In this document: positions 29,042 to 37,857 of the stretch, piece by piece | How positions within the stretch are numbered: the first letter of the stretch is position 1 | Layout: each line of letters starts with the position of its first letter | From: Mycobacterium marseillense | GTDB taxonomy: Bacteria; Actinomycetota; Actinomycetes; Mycobacteriales; Mycobacteriaceae | DNA: 64,000 nucleotides | NCBI RefSeq assembly: GCF_010731675.1 | Contig: NZ_AP022584.1 | Location: 5,332,001-5,396,000 of the forward strand | Reading direction: 5' to 3' | The notes under the pieces: model-generated | Database searches by the model: none | Told to the model about the DNA's origin: nothing | Seen by the model: the letters and a program-made list of their open reading frames with translations, nothing else | Made by a program: the position numbers and the translations under genes

Positions 29042-30144
29042 CCCTTCGGCAGTCCGAGCAGCCGCTCGGCGATGATGTTGCGCTGCACCTCCGACGTGCC
29101 GCCGTAGATGGTCGAGGCCAGCGCGTCCTGACGTTCGAACAGAAGATCCGGATCCGCGGCCGACTCCGGGCCCGCCGCGGCCGCACCGAGTTCCCAAACA
29201 CGCTGCAACGTCAGCGATCCGAGCAGCTTCATGGTGTCGGCTTCCGGGCTGGGCCGCCCCGCCAGCTCGTTGCCCAGCGCGCGGTATCCGGTGGCCCGCA
29301 ACGCTTCGGCGTCGGCGAGCAGCGAGCCGAGCTCGGTGTAGACGTCGTCTCCCGAGACGCCGGCGCCGGCGGCACGCACCGCGTCGAGTCCGCGTTTGAT
29401 CTCGACCCAGTTCATGATCCAGATCATCTGGCGTTCATGCTGCAGCGACGACAAGGCGACATTCCAGCCGCCGTTGAGCGGCCCCAGCAGGTTGTCGGCC
29501 GGCACCTCGACGTCGTCGAGGAAGACCTCGCAGAACGTCTCGTCGGAGATCGACGCCATGCGGATGGGCTCGATCCTGACCCCGGGCGCGTGCAGATCCA
29601 GAATCAGGCACGAGATGCCGCGGTGTTTCGGCGCATCGGGATTCGTGCGGGCGTACAGGGTGCACCATCGTGACTCGTGGGCCTGGGTGGTCCAGATCTT
29701 GTGGCCGTTGACCCGGAACACATCCCCATCGCGTTCGGCGCGCGTGCGCAGCCCCGCGAAATCGGACCCGGCTTCGGGTTCGGACATCCCCAGCGCCCAC
29801 CACTCGTCACCGCGGAGCAGTGGAACGAGCAGGCGCTCTATTTGGGCGGCGGTGCCGAACTGACGAATGCCCGGCGCGGCGACGTTGGGGCCGGCGATAT
29901 TGGGCAGCTTGGGCGCCGAGCGCAACGCGGCCTCGAGCCGGACCTCCATGGCGTCGCGCAAACCCAGGGACCGGCCGCCGTGCTCGCGGGGCCAGGTCGG
30001 CTGGATCCACCCGGCCTCGAAGGCGGCCCGCTGGTAGTCGCGCCGCAGGCCCAGGTCCCATCGGTACTGCCGATTCTTCTCGTAGTAGTCGTCGGGCAGA
30101 AACTCCGCCAACCACGTCCCGAATTCGTCAACAACTGCGCTCAC
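29038..30144 (-). CDS. Acyl-CoA dehydrogenase, full-length subunit
   Basis: A 368-residue ACAD. Signatures are GMSEPEAGSDFAGLRTRA, GHKIWTTQAHESRWCTLYARTN and the C-terminal ASTIYGGTSEVQRNIIAERLLG, again with Gly at the usual catalytic Glu position. GTG start 51 bases after the first ACAD of the operon. The pattern matches the larger flavin-binding subunit of paired FadE enzymes. Likely partner: the ACAD at 30196-31275. Confidence 0.9.
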   Translation of the reverse strand: MSAVVDEFGTWLAEFLPDDYYEKNRQYRWDLGLRRDYQRAAFEAGWIQPTWPREHGGRSLGLRDAMEVRLEAALRSAPKLPNIAGPNVAAPGIRQFGTAAQIERLLVPLLRGDEWWALGMSEPEAGSDFAGLRTRAERDGDVFRVNGHKIWTTQAHESRWCTLYARTNPDAPKHRGISCLILDLHAPGVRIEPIRMASISDETFCEVFLDDVEVPADNLLGPLNGGWNVALSSLQHERQMIWIMNWVEIKRGLDAVRAAGAGVSGDDVYTELGSLLADAEALRATGYRALGNELAGRPSPEADTMKLLGSLTLQRVWELGAAAAGPESAADPDLLFERQDALASTIYGGTSEVQRNIIAERLLGLPKG

Positions 30145-30195
30145 CGGCGCCGCACCTCCTCATCGCTGCGCGCTCTGCATCGTCGTCGGTGCGGC

Positions 30196-31275
30196 TCACG
30201 CTGCGCCCCCGCAGAATCGGCGGCCGACCTCGTGATAGAGCGCGCGACTGTCGCCCAGCAGTGCGGCGCCCTGCCAGGCGCGCCGGACGTAGAGGTGGAC
30301 GTCGTGCTCCCAGGTCTGTCCGAGCGCGCCGTGCACCTGGACCGCGGTGCGCGCACAACCGGCGGCCGCGTCACCGGCCGCCGCCTTGGCGAGCGCGGCG
30401 GCGGTCCACGCCTTGCCGGGCGTCGCGGCCGGATCGGTGAGTCGGGCCGCGGCCGCATAGGTGAGACTGCGGGCGCGTTCCAGGCCGACGTAGTTGTCGG
30501 CCAGCGCGTGCTTGATCCCCTGGAATGCGCCGATCGGTTGGCCGAACTGGCGCCGCGACTTCGCGTGCTCGACCGAGCGGCGCAACGCGGCGCCCGCGAC
30601 GCCGATCAGGTCGGCGGCGCAGGCCACCCACGGCACCGTCAGCGCCGCCTCGACGTCGACGCTCGCGACGGCCGCGGGCTCGGCGTCGACGTCGGCCGTC
30701 GCCAACGGCTGGGCGGGGTCGGTGGCTTCAGCCGCGGGCACCACGGTGACGCCGTCGCCGCATCGCACGACCGCCGCCACGGTGTCACCGGTGTCGTCGC
30801 GGGCGAGCGTGACGACCAGCTCGGCGCGCGCCAGGTGGGGGACGGCGACCGCGCGGCCGCGCAGCCGCCCGTCACGCAGGGTCATCGGCGCACCGGGCAG
30901 GCGCGACCCGGGTGCGTGGACGGCCAGGGTGGCCACGGTGCCACCGGCGATGTCGGCCAGGATCGAATCGAGCGCGGCGTCGCGCAGCACGCCGGCGGCC
31001 AGACCGACGCTGCTCAGCAAGGGGATCGGCGCGAGGGCGGCACCACATTCCTCCAGAACCACGGCGAGCTCGACCGGCCCGTAGTCGCCCGCCCCTTCCC
31101 CCGAGGGGGCGGCGAGCTCGGTCCACCCCAGGTCCACGACCGTCTTCCACAGGGCGCGCCAGCGCTCCGGATCCGTGATCGCTTGACGGGCGGCCTCAGG
31201 CGGGCACTCCGTACGTAAGATGTCGCGAACGGTGTCGCGCAGCGACAACTGTTCCGAGTTCAGCCCTACTTCCAT
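30196..31275 (-). CDS. Acyl-CoA dehydrogenase-like subunit, first gene of operon
   Basis: A 359-residue ACAD with an Ala-rich, divergent middle domain. The C-terminal domain has SRRQFGQPIGAFQGIKHALAD and VQVHGALGQTWEHDVHLYVRR, as in the smaller subunits of paired FadE proteins. The ATG at 31275 has AGAGG upstream; an extension of 17 codons would run through the promoter element at 31282-31301. Together with the next gene it should form one heteromeric dehydrogenase. Confidence 0.87.
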   Translation of the reverse strand: MEVGLNSEQLSLRDTVRDILRTECPPEAARQAITDPERWRALWKTVVDLGWTELAAPSGEGAGDYGPVELAVVLEECGAALAPIPLLSSVGLAAGVLRDAALDSILADIAGGTVATLAVHAPGSRLPGAPMTLRDGRLRGRAVAVPHLARAELVVTLARDDTGDTVAAVVRCGDGVTVVPAAEATDPAQPLATADVDAEPAAVASVDVEAALTVPWVACAADLIGVAGAALRRSVEHAKSRRQFGQPIGAFQGIKHALADNYVGLERARSLTYAAAARLTDPAATPGKAWTAAALAKAAAGDAAAGCARTAVQVHGALGQTWEHDVHLYVRRAWQGAALLGDSRALYHEVGRRFCGGAA

Positions 31276-31281
31276 AAGACC

Positions 31282-31301
31282 TCTAACATAGTAAAGATAA
31301 T
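31282..31301 (-). promoter_or_regulatory. Shared element copy in front of the four-ACAD operon
   Basis: Minus strand ATTATCTTTACTATGTTAGA, i.e. TTAT-N10-TTAG with a central TACTAT that fits TANNNT. It ends only 6 bases before the ATG of the first ACAD, so if TACTAT is the -10 box the transcript has a very short leader. The divergent LLM gene starts 49 bases to the right. Confidence 0.6.
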
Positions 31302-31349
31302 AATCTAGCCCTGCCGTCAATCGCACGGGGCCGGACGCATAGGTGGCGC

Positions 31350-32210
31350 ATGACCGAGTGGTATCTGTTCCTGCCGCAGGTGAGGTTGTCGGCGGTCGAC
31401 ATCGCCGAGCGCGCGCGCCGCGCCGAGGCCAGCGGCTTCGACGGGATCGCCTTCATCGACCACCTCGAGGCGCCCGGCCTGCCCGACGAAAGCATCTGGG
31501 AGGCAATGGGGATTGCCACCTGGGTGGCCGCCAAGACCGAGCGGCTACGGATCGGGCATCTTGTGCTCTGCGACGCCTTCCGGCATCCCGCGGTGCTGGC
31601 CAAACAGGCTGTCACCCTCTCGGAGGCGTCCGGCGGCCGGTTCGAGCTGGGTCTTGGGGCGGGGTCCTGGCCCGCGGAATTCGCCAGATTCGATGTCGGC
31701 CAGCAGGATCCGAGAGCCCGGGTCGAACAGCTCGACCGCCACCTCAAGCTGCTCAGGCAGTACTGGGGGGATGCGACGGGGGAGGCCGGGCCGGAGCCGC
31801 AGGCCCCGCGACCGTCGTACCCGATACCGCTGGTCCTGGGTGGCAGCGGGCCCCGGATGATGGAACTCGTTCGCAGATACGCGGATTGGTGGAATCTGCC
31901 GGCGCATCAGCTCGACAGGCTCCCGACGCTGGCCCCGGCCGCGGGAACCGCCCGACTGTCGATCCAGCAGATGGTGGGCTTTGTTCGGTCGGGCAGCGAT
32001 CCCGACGCCGTGCGCGAGGTGAGCACCCGGCGATTCGGCAACCTGGGATCCGGACTGATCTGCGGGGATGCCGACGAGCTGATCGGGCACTTCACCGGAC
32101 TGGCCGGCCAGGGGGTGCAGCGGTTCTACGTCTGGTTCGCCGACTTCGCCGCGCCGGACTCCCTGCACGAGTTCGGCGAATCGGTGATCAAGCCGTTCCG
32201 GGCGTCGTAA
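31350..32210 (+). CDS. LLM-class flavin/F420-type oxidoreductase
   Basis: A 286-residue luciferase-like barrel protein: FDGIAFIDHLEAPGLPDE near the N-terminus, ASGGRFELGLGAGSWPAEFARF in the middle and LVLGGSGPRMMELVRRYADWWN after it, all standard for the family. ATG preceded by AGGTGG. It stands alone, divergent from the ACAD operon and convergent with the SDR at 32214 with only 3 bases between stops. A hydride-transfer role on a pathway intermediate is likely; the substrate is unknown. Confidence 0.85.
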   Translation: MTEWYLFLPQVRLSAVDIAERARRAEASGFDGIAFIDHLEAPGLPDESIWEAMGIATWVAAKTERLRIGHLVLCDAFRHPAVLAKQAVTLSEASGGRFELGLGAGSWPAEFARFDVGQQDPRARVEQLDRHLKLLRQYWGDATGEAGPEPQAPRPSYPIPLVLGGSGPRMMELVRRYADWWNLPAHQLDRLPTLAPAAGTARLSIQQMVGFVRSGSDPDAVREVSTRRFGNLGSGLICGDADELIGHFTGLAGQGVQRFYVWFADFAAPDSLHEFGESVIKPFRAS

Positions 32211-32213
32211 GCG

Positions 32214-32930
32214 TCAACCTCGTTGCGCACGGCGGCGGGCCTCGGTGGGCACGACCGGCGGCCGCGCGTAAGGGCCGCGCTCCACCGCGGACAGGCGGAT
32301 CTCCGGCAAATCGACCGACGGGTCAACGGTATCCAGCCACACGACCGCCTCGGCGACGTCGGAGACCGCGATCGCGTACATCTCGAACGGAACGTCCTGC
32401 AGCATCTCGGTAGCCACTGGGCCGGGCGTGACGATATGCACGCTGATGCCGTCGCGATCGACTTCGAGCGCCAGGGCCCGCGCGAACGCGTTCATGCCGG
32501 CTTTCGAGGCCGAGTACGCGGTGCGGGCCGGCATCGGCTCGTGTGCCGCCGACGACGAGATGAACACCAGCCGGGAGCCCGCCTTCATCCTGGGCAGTAC
32601 CGCGGACGTCACCACGAAACACGAATCCAGGTTGGCCGACATGATGGACTGCCACTGCTCGAAGGTCTGCTTGCGCGCGTAGGTTCCGCCGAGCGCCCCC
32701 GCCGCATGGACTACGAGGTCGATTTCCTCCAATGCGCTTATCGCAGCGGGGAATCCGATTGGATCGGAAGCGTCGGCCACCAGATGGCGCGCACCGATCT
32801 CCTCGGCGGCGGCGCGCAACGGTTCTTCCCGGCGCGCCGCGAGCACCACATCGTAGCCACGCTCAACCAGCTTGCGGGCGCACCCTTTTCCGATCCCGCC
32901 GCTACCGCCGGTGACCAATGCGGTTCGCAT
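32214..32930 (-). CDS. Short-chain dehydrogenase/reductase
   Basis: A 238-residue SDR. The glycine motif is VTGGSGGIG, the NNAG position reads HAAGALGG, the catalytic Ser is in VFISSSAAH and the Tyr-Lys pair in YSASK. The ATG at 32930 places the Rossmann strand at residue 5, as is usual. It follows the GntR regulator by 19 bases on the same strand and is probably controlled by it. Confidence 0.88.
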   Translation of the reverse strand: MRTALVTGGSGGIGKGCARKLVERGYDVVLAARREEPLRAAAEEIGARHLVADASDPIGFPAAISALEEIDLVVHAAGALGGTYARKQTFEQWQSIMSANLDSCFVVTSAVLPRMKAGSRLVFISSSAAHEPMPARTAYSASKAGMNAFARALALEVDRDGISVHIVTPGPVATEMLQDVPFEMYAIAVSDVAEAVVWLDTVDPSVDLPEIRLSAVERGPYARPPVVPTEARRRAQRG

Positions 32931-32949
32931 GACCGTTGCAGGCCGCCCT

Positions 32950-33771
32950 TCAGGAGTGCCGAATATCCCGCGACCGCGACAGGGCCTGCGGGGACAGGGC
33001 ATAGATGCGTTGATCGTGCTGACCGGACAGTACGTAGGTCTGGGTGTCGGCGAGGTGGCGTCCGGCGATCCGACGGGCCCGGTCGACGTTGCCTTCCGCG
33101 ATCGTCTCGGTCAGCTTGATGTGGGTGTTGAGCACCGCGCGGCGCTGAGCCAGCGACGGGTAGGTGCCCCGCGACGCGCTCTCGTCGGCCCACTGCCGTT
33201 CGTGACTGGTCCACAGCGTCTCCAGGCTGCCCACGACCGCGATGATCGTGTGGTTGCCGCAGCCGCGGACGACGAGATCATGGAATTCACGGCCGATTTC
33301 GGTGAACCGGCGACCGTCTTCGAGGTGCTCGGCCATCGACTCGTTGATTCGGGTGAGTTCGGGCACCAGGGTCTCGGCGCGGTCCGGACGGCGGGCGGCC
33401 AGCGCCGCGCAGGCGGGCTCGAGTTCTTGCAACGCCATGCCGAGGTCGGCCACCTCCACGGACTCGCTCTGTAGCAACAGGCCGAGCATGTAGGCGGCAC
33501 TGGTCTTCGCCGGGGCGTGCACGACGGCACCGCCGCGGTTGCCCCGCCGCACCGACACCAGTCCCTCGGTTTCCAGGATCCGCAAGGCCTCGCGCAGCGA
33601 CACCAAGCTGACGTTGAACTGTTCGACGAGCACCTCTTGGCGTGGCAGGAGATCGCCGTCGGCAAGGTCACCGTCGATGATCTGACGACGCAACTCATCG
33701 GCTACGATTTCGGCGATCCGCGGCGCCGACAACCGGCGCCGGGCGTCGGGGCCAATTCCCAAGGCGGTCAT
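32950..33771 (-). CDS. GntR-family regulator with FCD ligand-binding domain
   Basis: A 273-residue regulator. A winged helix lies in residues ~15-85 (LPRQEVLVEQFNVSLVSLREALRILETEGLV is the recognition region, here quoted in part: LPRQEVLVEQFNV), followed by an all-helical FCD domain with acid/His metal-ligand positions in EFHDLVVRGCGNH and the terminal HIKLTETIAEGN. FCD proteins bind organic acids or acyl-CoAs. ATG 33771 has CGAGGATCG upstream. A 31-bp palindrome sits 33 bases before the start, so autoregulation and control of the divergent CoA-transferase gene are likely. Confidence 0.88.
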   Translation of the reverse strand: MTALGIGPDARRRLSAPRIAEIVADELRRQIIDGDLADGDLLPRQEVLVEQFNVSLVSLREALRILETEGLVSVRRGNRGGAVVHAPAKTSAAYMLGLLLQSESVEVADLGMALQELEPACAALAARRPDRAETLVPELTRINESMAEHLEDGRRFTEIGREFHDLVVRGCGNHTIIAVVGSLETLWTSHERQWADESASRGTYPSLAQRRAVLNTHIKLTETIAEGNVDRARRIAGRHLADTQTYVLSGQHDQRIYALSPQALSRSRDIRHS

Positions 33772-33803
33772 CCGATCCTCGAAACAAAGCAACTCGCTGG
33801 CTT

Positions 33804-33834
33804 AGCTATTTTAGCAGTAATGATATAAATAGCT
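33804..33834. promoter_or_regulatory. 31-bp palindrome between GntR and CoA-transferase genes
   Basis: Perfect 8-bp arms AGCTATTT (33804-33811) and AAATAGCT (33827-33834) flank a 15-base centre TAGCAGTAATGATAT. The arms contain the GCTAT/ATAGC half-sites also seen at 16840-16859 and 44221-44240, but 9 bases further apart. It is the best candidate operator for the GntR protein. Confidence 0.65.
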
Positions 33835-33864
33835 TCTCTGGTCGCGCGTCGATCGGAAGGGCGG

Positions 33865-36270
33865 GTGCAATTGAGCGAGCGGTCCGACAGCCGGCCGACA
33901 CCGCTACACGATTTGCGTGTCGTCGAGATCAGTGACCGGATAGCGGGCAGCTACTGCGGGAAGCTGTTGCTCGACGCGGGTGCGCAGGTCTGCAAAATCG
34001 AACCGCCGCAAGGGGATTGGCTGCGGCGGTACACCGCCAGCGGTGCGCCCCTCCCCGAGGACGCCACCGCGCCGCTTTTCAGCTACCTCAACGCGGGCAA
34101 GCGCAGCATGACGTTCGCCCCCGGCTCCGAGGATTCGGCGCGCTTCCGCGCCGCGCTGGCCGCCGCCGATGTCGTCGTCGTCACCGCGGGCCCGGTGCGG
34201 GCCGCGGCGATGGGCATCGATCCGCGGCAACTGCTGGAACACGCGCCACGCTCCGTCATCGTCACGATCTCCGATTTCGGCTGGACCGGGCCCTATGCGG
34301 ACCGCGCCGCCAGCGAGTTCACCTTGCAGGCGTGGTCGGGCTCACCCGGCTTCCGCGGCGATCCGGCCGGGCCCCCGATTTCCATCGGCGGCGATCTGGG
34401 GGAGTACATGGGCGGTGTGTTCGCGGCGTTCGGCGCGCTGGCCGTGCGCCGCCGCGTGGAGCGCGGCGGGCCCGGCGAGCACCTCGACCTATCCATGCTG
34501 GAAGCGCTGACCACGATGCAGAGCAGTGAATGGCTGCACTCGCAGCTGCTGCGCGTCCCGCCGATCCGCCGCACCACCGAAGTGCCCTCGATCGAACCGG
34601 CCAAGGACGGCTACGTCGGGATCACCATGGTCACCGGGCAGCAGTGGCTCGACTTCGCCGCGATGGTCGAATGCCCGCAACTGGAGGAGATCGAGCAGCT
34701 CCGGTTTCAGATCGGCCGGTGGCAGTACCGCGACCTGATCCGCGAACAGATCCATCCCTGGCTGGCCGAACGGAGCGTCGCCGAAATCGTCGAGCTCGGA
34801 CAGCTGTTCCGGCTGCCCATCGCCGCGCTCGGCAACGGCTCCACCATCCGGGATCTGGACTACGTGCGCCAGCGCGGGGCCTTCACCCCCAACCCCGCCG
34901 GTTTTCACCAGCCCCGCCCACCGTGGCTGATGTCGGCCTGCGCGCCCTCCCGCGTGGGCGCCACGCCCCCGGTTGGTGAGGCTGACGACGAATCACCTTG
35001 GGGCCGTGCCGAATCCGAATCCGACCCGGCCCTGGACGGGTTGCCGCTGGCCGGTGTTCGCATCGTCGACCTGACCGCGTTCTGGGCCGGGCCCGCCGCG
35101 ACCCACCTGCTGGCCGCGTTCGGCGCCGACGTCGTCAAGATCGAGTCGATCCAGCGGCCCGACGGCATCCGCTACTCGGGCGGAATGCGTAACGACGTGG
35201 ACGACTGGTGGGAGTACGGCTGGGTGTTCCACGCGATGAACACCAACAAACGTTCCGTGACACTGGATTTGGGATCCGAGGAGGGGCGCCGCCTTTTCAC
35301 CGAACTGGTTGCCGGCGCCGACGTCGTGATCGAGAACTTCTCGCCGCGGGTAATGGAGCACTTCGGGCTCACCGCCGAGGTGCTGCTCGGCGTCAATCCC
35401 AAACTCGTGTTCGCCCGGATGCCCGCGTTCGGCGTCGAGGGCCCGTGGCGAGATCGGGTCGGCTTCGCCCCCACCATGGAGCAGATCGCCGGCCTGGCCT
35501 GGGTGACGGGGCTGCCGGAGGCCCCGCCGGTGACCCCGCGCGGGGCCTGCGACCCGCTGGCCGGTGTGCACGCCGCGTTCGCCGTGCTCGCCGCGCTGAG
35601 CTTCGCCGAGCGCACCGGATCGGGCCAGCTGGTCGAGTTGCCGATGCTCGAAACCGTGCTCAACGCCACCGCGATCCAGGCGATCGAGTCCGAGGTCTTC
35701 GGTGTCACGCTGTGCCGTCGGGGCAACCGCGGTCACGGCACGGCGATCCAGAACATCTACCGCTGCGCCGGCGACAAGGACGATTGGATCGCGGTGACCG
35801 TTCGCGACGACGCGCAGTGGCGCGCGCTGGTTGACGCGATGGACCGGCCGGCGTGGTGTGACGACGAGGCCCTGTCCACCGTTGCCGGGCGCGTGGAGCG
35901 AGCCGACGACATCGATGCCCGGCTGGCGCACTGGTTCGCCGGCCAGTCGCTTGAACCGACGGTGGAACGCTTGGCGGGCGCGGGAATTCCCGCCGCGCCG
36001 GTGGTGTCGCCGTCGCTGGTCACCGACAATCCGCAGCTGCGCGAGCGCGGGTTCTTCGAAGCGCTGCATCATGGCAGCACCGGACTCGGCCTGTACCCGT
36101 GCCCGCCGTTCGCGCTGCTCGACGGCCAGGACCGCTGGCTGCTGCGGCCGCCGCCGAAGCTGGGCGAGCACAATGAAGAGATCCTGCGCGATCGGTGCGG
36201 GCTGACCGACGAAGAACTGACCCGCCTTGCGACCAGCGGGGTGATCGGGACCCGGCCCAAGGGTCTCTAG
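33865..36270 (+). CDS. Double-domain CaiB/BaiF-type (class III) CoA-transferase
   Basis: An 801-residue tandem fusion of two family III CoA-transferase units, each normally ~400 residues. Unit 1 (~10-370) carries the catalytic-type Asp177 in ISIGGDLGEYMGG; unit 2 (~390-790) carries Asp563 in RGACDPLAGVHAAFAVLAAL and starts with LPLAGVRIVDLTAFWAGPAA. Class III enzymes move CoA between carboxylic acids through an Asp-bound intermediate, usually as interlocked dimers; here the dimer may be built into one chain. GTG start with GGAAGG upstream. A ferredoxin gene follows. Confidence 0.9.
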   Translation: MQLSERSDSRPTPLHDLRVVEISDRIAGSYCGKLLLDAGAQVCKIEPPQGDWLRRYTASGAPLPEDATAPLFSYLNAGKRSMTFAPGSEDSARFRAALAAADVVVVTAGPVRAAAMGIDPRQLLEHAPRSVIVTISDFGWTGPYADRAASEFTLQAWSGSPGFRGDPAGPPISIGGDLGEYMGGVFAAFGALAVRRRVERGGPGEHLDLSMLEALTTMQSSEWLHSQLLRVPPIRRTTEVPSIEPAKDGYVGITMVTGQQWLDFAAMVECPQLEEIEQLRFQIGRWQYRDLIREQIHPWLAERSVAEIVELGQLFRLPIAALGNGSTIRDLDYVRQRGAFTPNPAGFHQPRPPWLMSACAPSRVGATPPVGEADDESPWGRAESESDPALDGLPLAGVRIVDLTAFWAGPAATHLLAAFGADVVKIESIQRPDGIRYSGGMRNDVDDWWEYGWVFHAMNTNKRSVTLDLGSEEGRRLFTELVAGADVVIENFSPRVMEHFGLTAEVLLGVNPKLVFARMPAFGVEGPWRDRVGFAPTMEQIAGLAWVTGLPEAPPVTPRGACDPLAGVHAAFAVLAALSFAERTGSGQLVELPMLETVLNATAIQAIESEVFGVTLCRRGNRGHGTAIQNIYRCAGDKDDWIAVTVRDDAQWRALVDAMDRPAWCDDEALSTVAGRVERADDIDARLAHWFAGQSLEPTVERLAGAGIPAAPVVSPSLVTDNPQLRERGFFEALHHGSTGLGLYPCPPFALLDGQDRWLLRPPPKLGEHNEEILRDRCGLTDEELTRLATSGVIGTRPKGL

Positions 36271-36288
36271 AGAAGTGGAGGGCATGTG

Positions 36289-36483
36289 ATGCGCGTGACG
36301 GTGGACGAAAACTTGTGTGAGGCCAACGGCTTTTGCGAATCGCTTGCGCCGGACGTGTTTGAGCTAGGGGACGCCGACGTGGTACAGATCGCGGACGGCC
36401 CCGTGCCGGCGCGGCTGGAAATCGACGTGCGCGCGGCGGTGGATCAGTGCCCCAAGGCCGCGCTGCGGCTGGTCGAGGACTGA
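36289..36483 (+). CDS. Small P450-type 3Fe-4S ferredoxin
   Basis: A 64-residue ferredoxin with three cysteines: Cys in DENLCEANGFCES (a Cx5C pair) and Cys in DQCPKAAL. Absence of the fourth ligand, with Asn at the variable place of CxxNxxC, fits the mycobacterial 3Fe-4S ferredoxins that donate electrons to P450s. ATG is preferred to the GTG one codon earlier because GGAGG sits 7 bases upstream. It is encoded 18 bases after the CoA-transferase and is convergent with the P450 at 36500, its likely client. No ferredoxin reductase is present nearby. Confidence 0.9.
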   Translation: MRVTVDENLCEANGFCESLAPDVFELGDADVVQIADGPVPARLEIDVRAAVDQCPKAALRLVED

Positions 36484-36499
36484 TCCAGTGGTGGCTGAC

Positions 36500-37750
36500 T
36501 CAGCGCCGCTCGCGTAGCGCTATCGGCATTTCGTCGTAGATCGACATGTTGGTGGTCAGATTGGGGTGGGCGACTTTGGCCGGGCCGATCTCGATGCCCT
36601 CGCAGCGCAGCAGCAGTTCGTCGAAGACCGCGCGCAGCTCCGCGCGGGCCAGCATGGCACCCAGACAGTGATGCGGCCCTCCGCCCCCGAAGGCCACATG
36701 GGGGTTGGGCTGGCGGCCGATGTCGAACGCGAACGGTGATTCGAAGACCTCCTCGTCGCGGTTGGCCGAGCGAAGGGTCGACACCACGCGTTCGCCCTTG
36801 GCGATGTGCTGGCCGTCCATCTCGACGTCGACCTTCGCGGTGCGCGTCCAGTACGCCACCGGCGACGCCCAGCGCAGCACCTCCTCGATGGCGCCGGGCC
36901 GCAACGCTTCCTGCGCCCGATACCGCTCGATCTGCTGCGGGTTGCGCAGGAACGCCTGCAGCCCGATGGCCAGTGCGTTCTTGGTGGTGTCGCTGCCGGC
37001 GAACGCCAGCACGAAGAAGAAGAACTCGAGTTCGTTTTCGGGCAGGCTGAACTGCTCGCCGTCCTCGCCGGTGATCACCGCCGTCGCGAGCGTGCTCCAA
37101 ATGTCGTCGGTGGGATCGCGCCGCTTTTCGGCGGTGAGCTCCATCGCGTATTCGAAGACCGAGCCAAAGAGCCCGAGTTCCGCCTGACCGCTCGGGCCCG
37201 CCTCGGGCGCAAGCGCCTTCAAGATGCGGTCGAAGATGTCGAATATTCGCGGCCGGTCCTCCTCCGGTATGCCGATGATGTCGCCTATGACCGACATCGG
37301 CAACGCGTCGGCGACGTCATCGATCCAGTCCCCTTCACCCCGCGCGAGCAGGCCGTCGATCATCCGCGCCGCACGCGCCCGGATGCCGTTCTCCAGCTTG
37401 GCGATCGCGCGCGGATTGAAGGCGTTCGAGATCAGTTTTCGGCGCTTGTTCAGCTCGGGTGGGTCCAACGTGATGATCGTCGGGAACGACGAGAACATGG
37501 CGACCGGCTGAATGAGTGGGCCGTCGGCCGCGGTGAACGACTCGGTATCGCGGTGCAGGCGGATCGCGTGGCGATGCTTGGTGGCCACCCAGAATTCGCG
37601 CGGCGTACCGCCGGAAAACAGCGCCGCGACGCCCGGGGTCAGGTCGTGCCGGAACAGGGGTTGGCCGCGTCGCAGCTCGGCGAACAGGTCGTCGGGAAAG
37701 CCGTTGCACCACAAAGACAGATCGGACAGATCGACCGCTGCAGCCGTCAT
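36500..37750 (-). CDS. Cytochrome P450
   Basis: A 416-residue P450. The I-helix is FVLAFAGSDTTKNAL, ExxR is in EEVLRWASP and the heme loop is FGGGGPHHCLGAMLARAE. The FGGGGxHxCLGAxLAR loop resembles mycobacterial steroid and methyl-branched lipid hydroxylases such as CYP124/CYP125, a family-level resemblance only. GTG and ATG start codons are adjacent; ATG is given. It is divergent from the Rieske operon and converges on the ferredoxin gene. Confidence 0.93.
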   Translation of the reverse strand: MTAAAVDLSDLSLWCNGFPDDLFAELRRGQPLFRHDLTPGVAALFSGGTPREFWVATKHRHAIRLHRDTESFTAADGPLIQPVAMFSSFPTIITLDPPELNKRRKLISNAFNPRAIAKLENGIRARAARMIDGLLARGEGDWIDDVADALPMSVIGDIIGIPEEDRPRIFDIFDRILKALAPEAGPSGQAELGLFGSVFEYAMELTAEKRRDPTDDIWSTLATAVITGEDGEQFSLPENELEFFFFVLAFAGSDTTKNALAIGLQAFLRNPQQIERYRAQEALRPGAIEEVLRWASPVAYWTRTAKVDVEMDGQHIAKGERVVSTLRSANRDEEVFESPFAFDIGRQPNPHVAFGGGGPHHCLGAMLARAELRAVFDELLLRCEGIEIGPAKVAHPNLTTNMSIYDEMPIALRERR

Positions 37751-37812
37751 CACCGAGCCCCGTTCTGCGGCGACGCACCGTGGCCCGGTGAGCGCCGCGT
37801 TGACGTTCTATG

Positions 37813-37832
37813 CCTAAGATAGTAAAAATAGA
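37813..37832. promoter_or_regulatory. Shared element copy between P450 and Rieske operon
   Basis: Plus strand CCTAAGATAGTAAAAATAGA; minus strand TCTATTTTTACTATCTTAGG, i.e. CTAT-N10-TTAG. TACTAT on the minus strand could be the -10 of the P450 gene, and TAAGAT on the plus strand the -10 of the Rieske operon. One site could therefore control both directions. Confidence 0.6.
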
Positions 37833-37857
37833 GCTAGTCGTCGAACTTGGAGTGCTC

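Noticed and set aside
37810-37857. Longer N-terminus for the Rieske oxygenase at 37858
   Set aside because: It would place the promoter element inside the gene; a GTG with TTGGAG 5 bases upstream is better.
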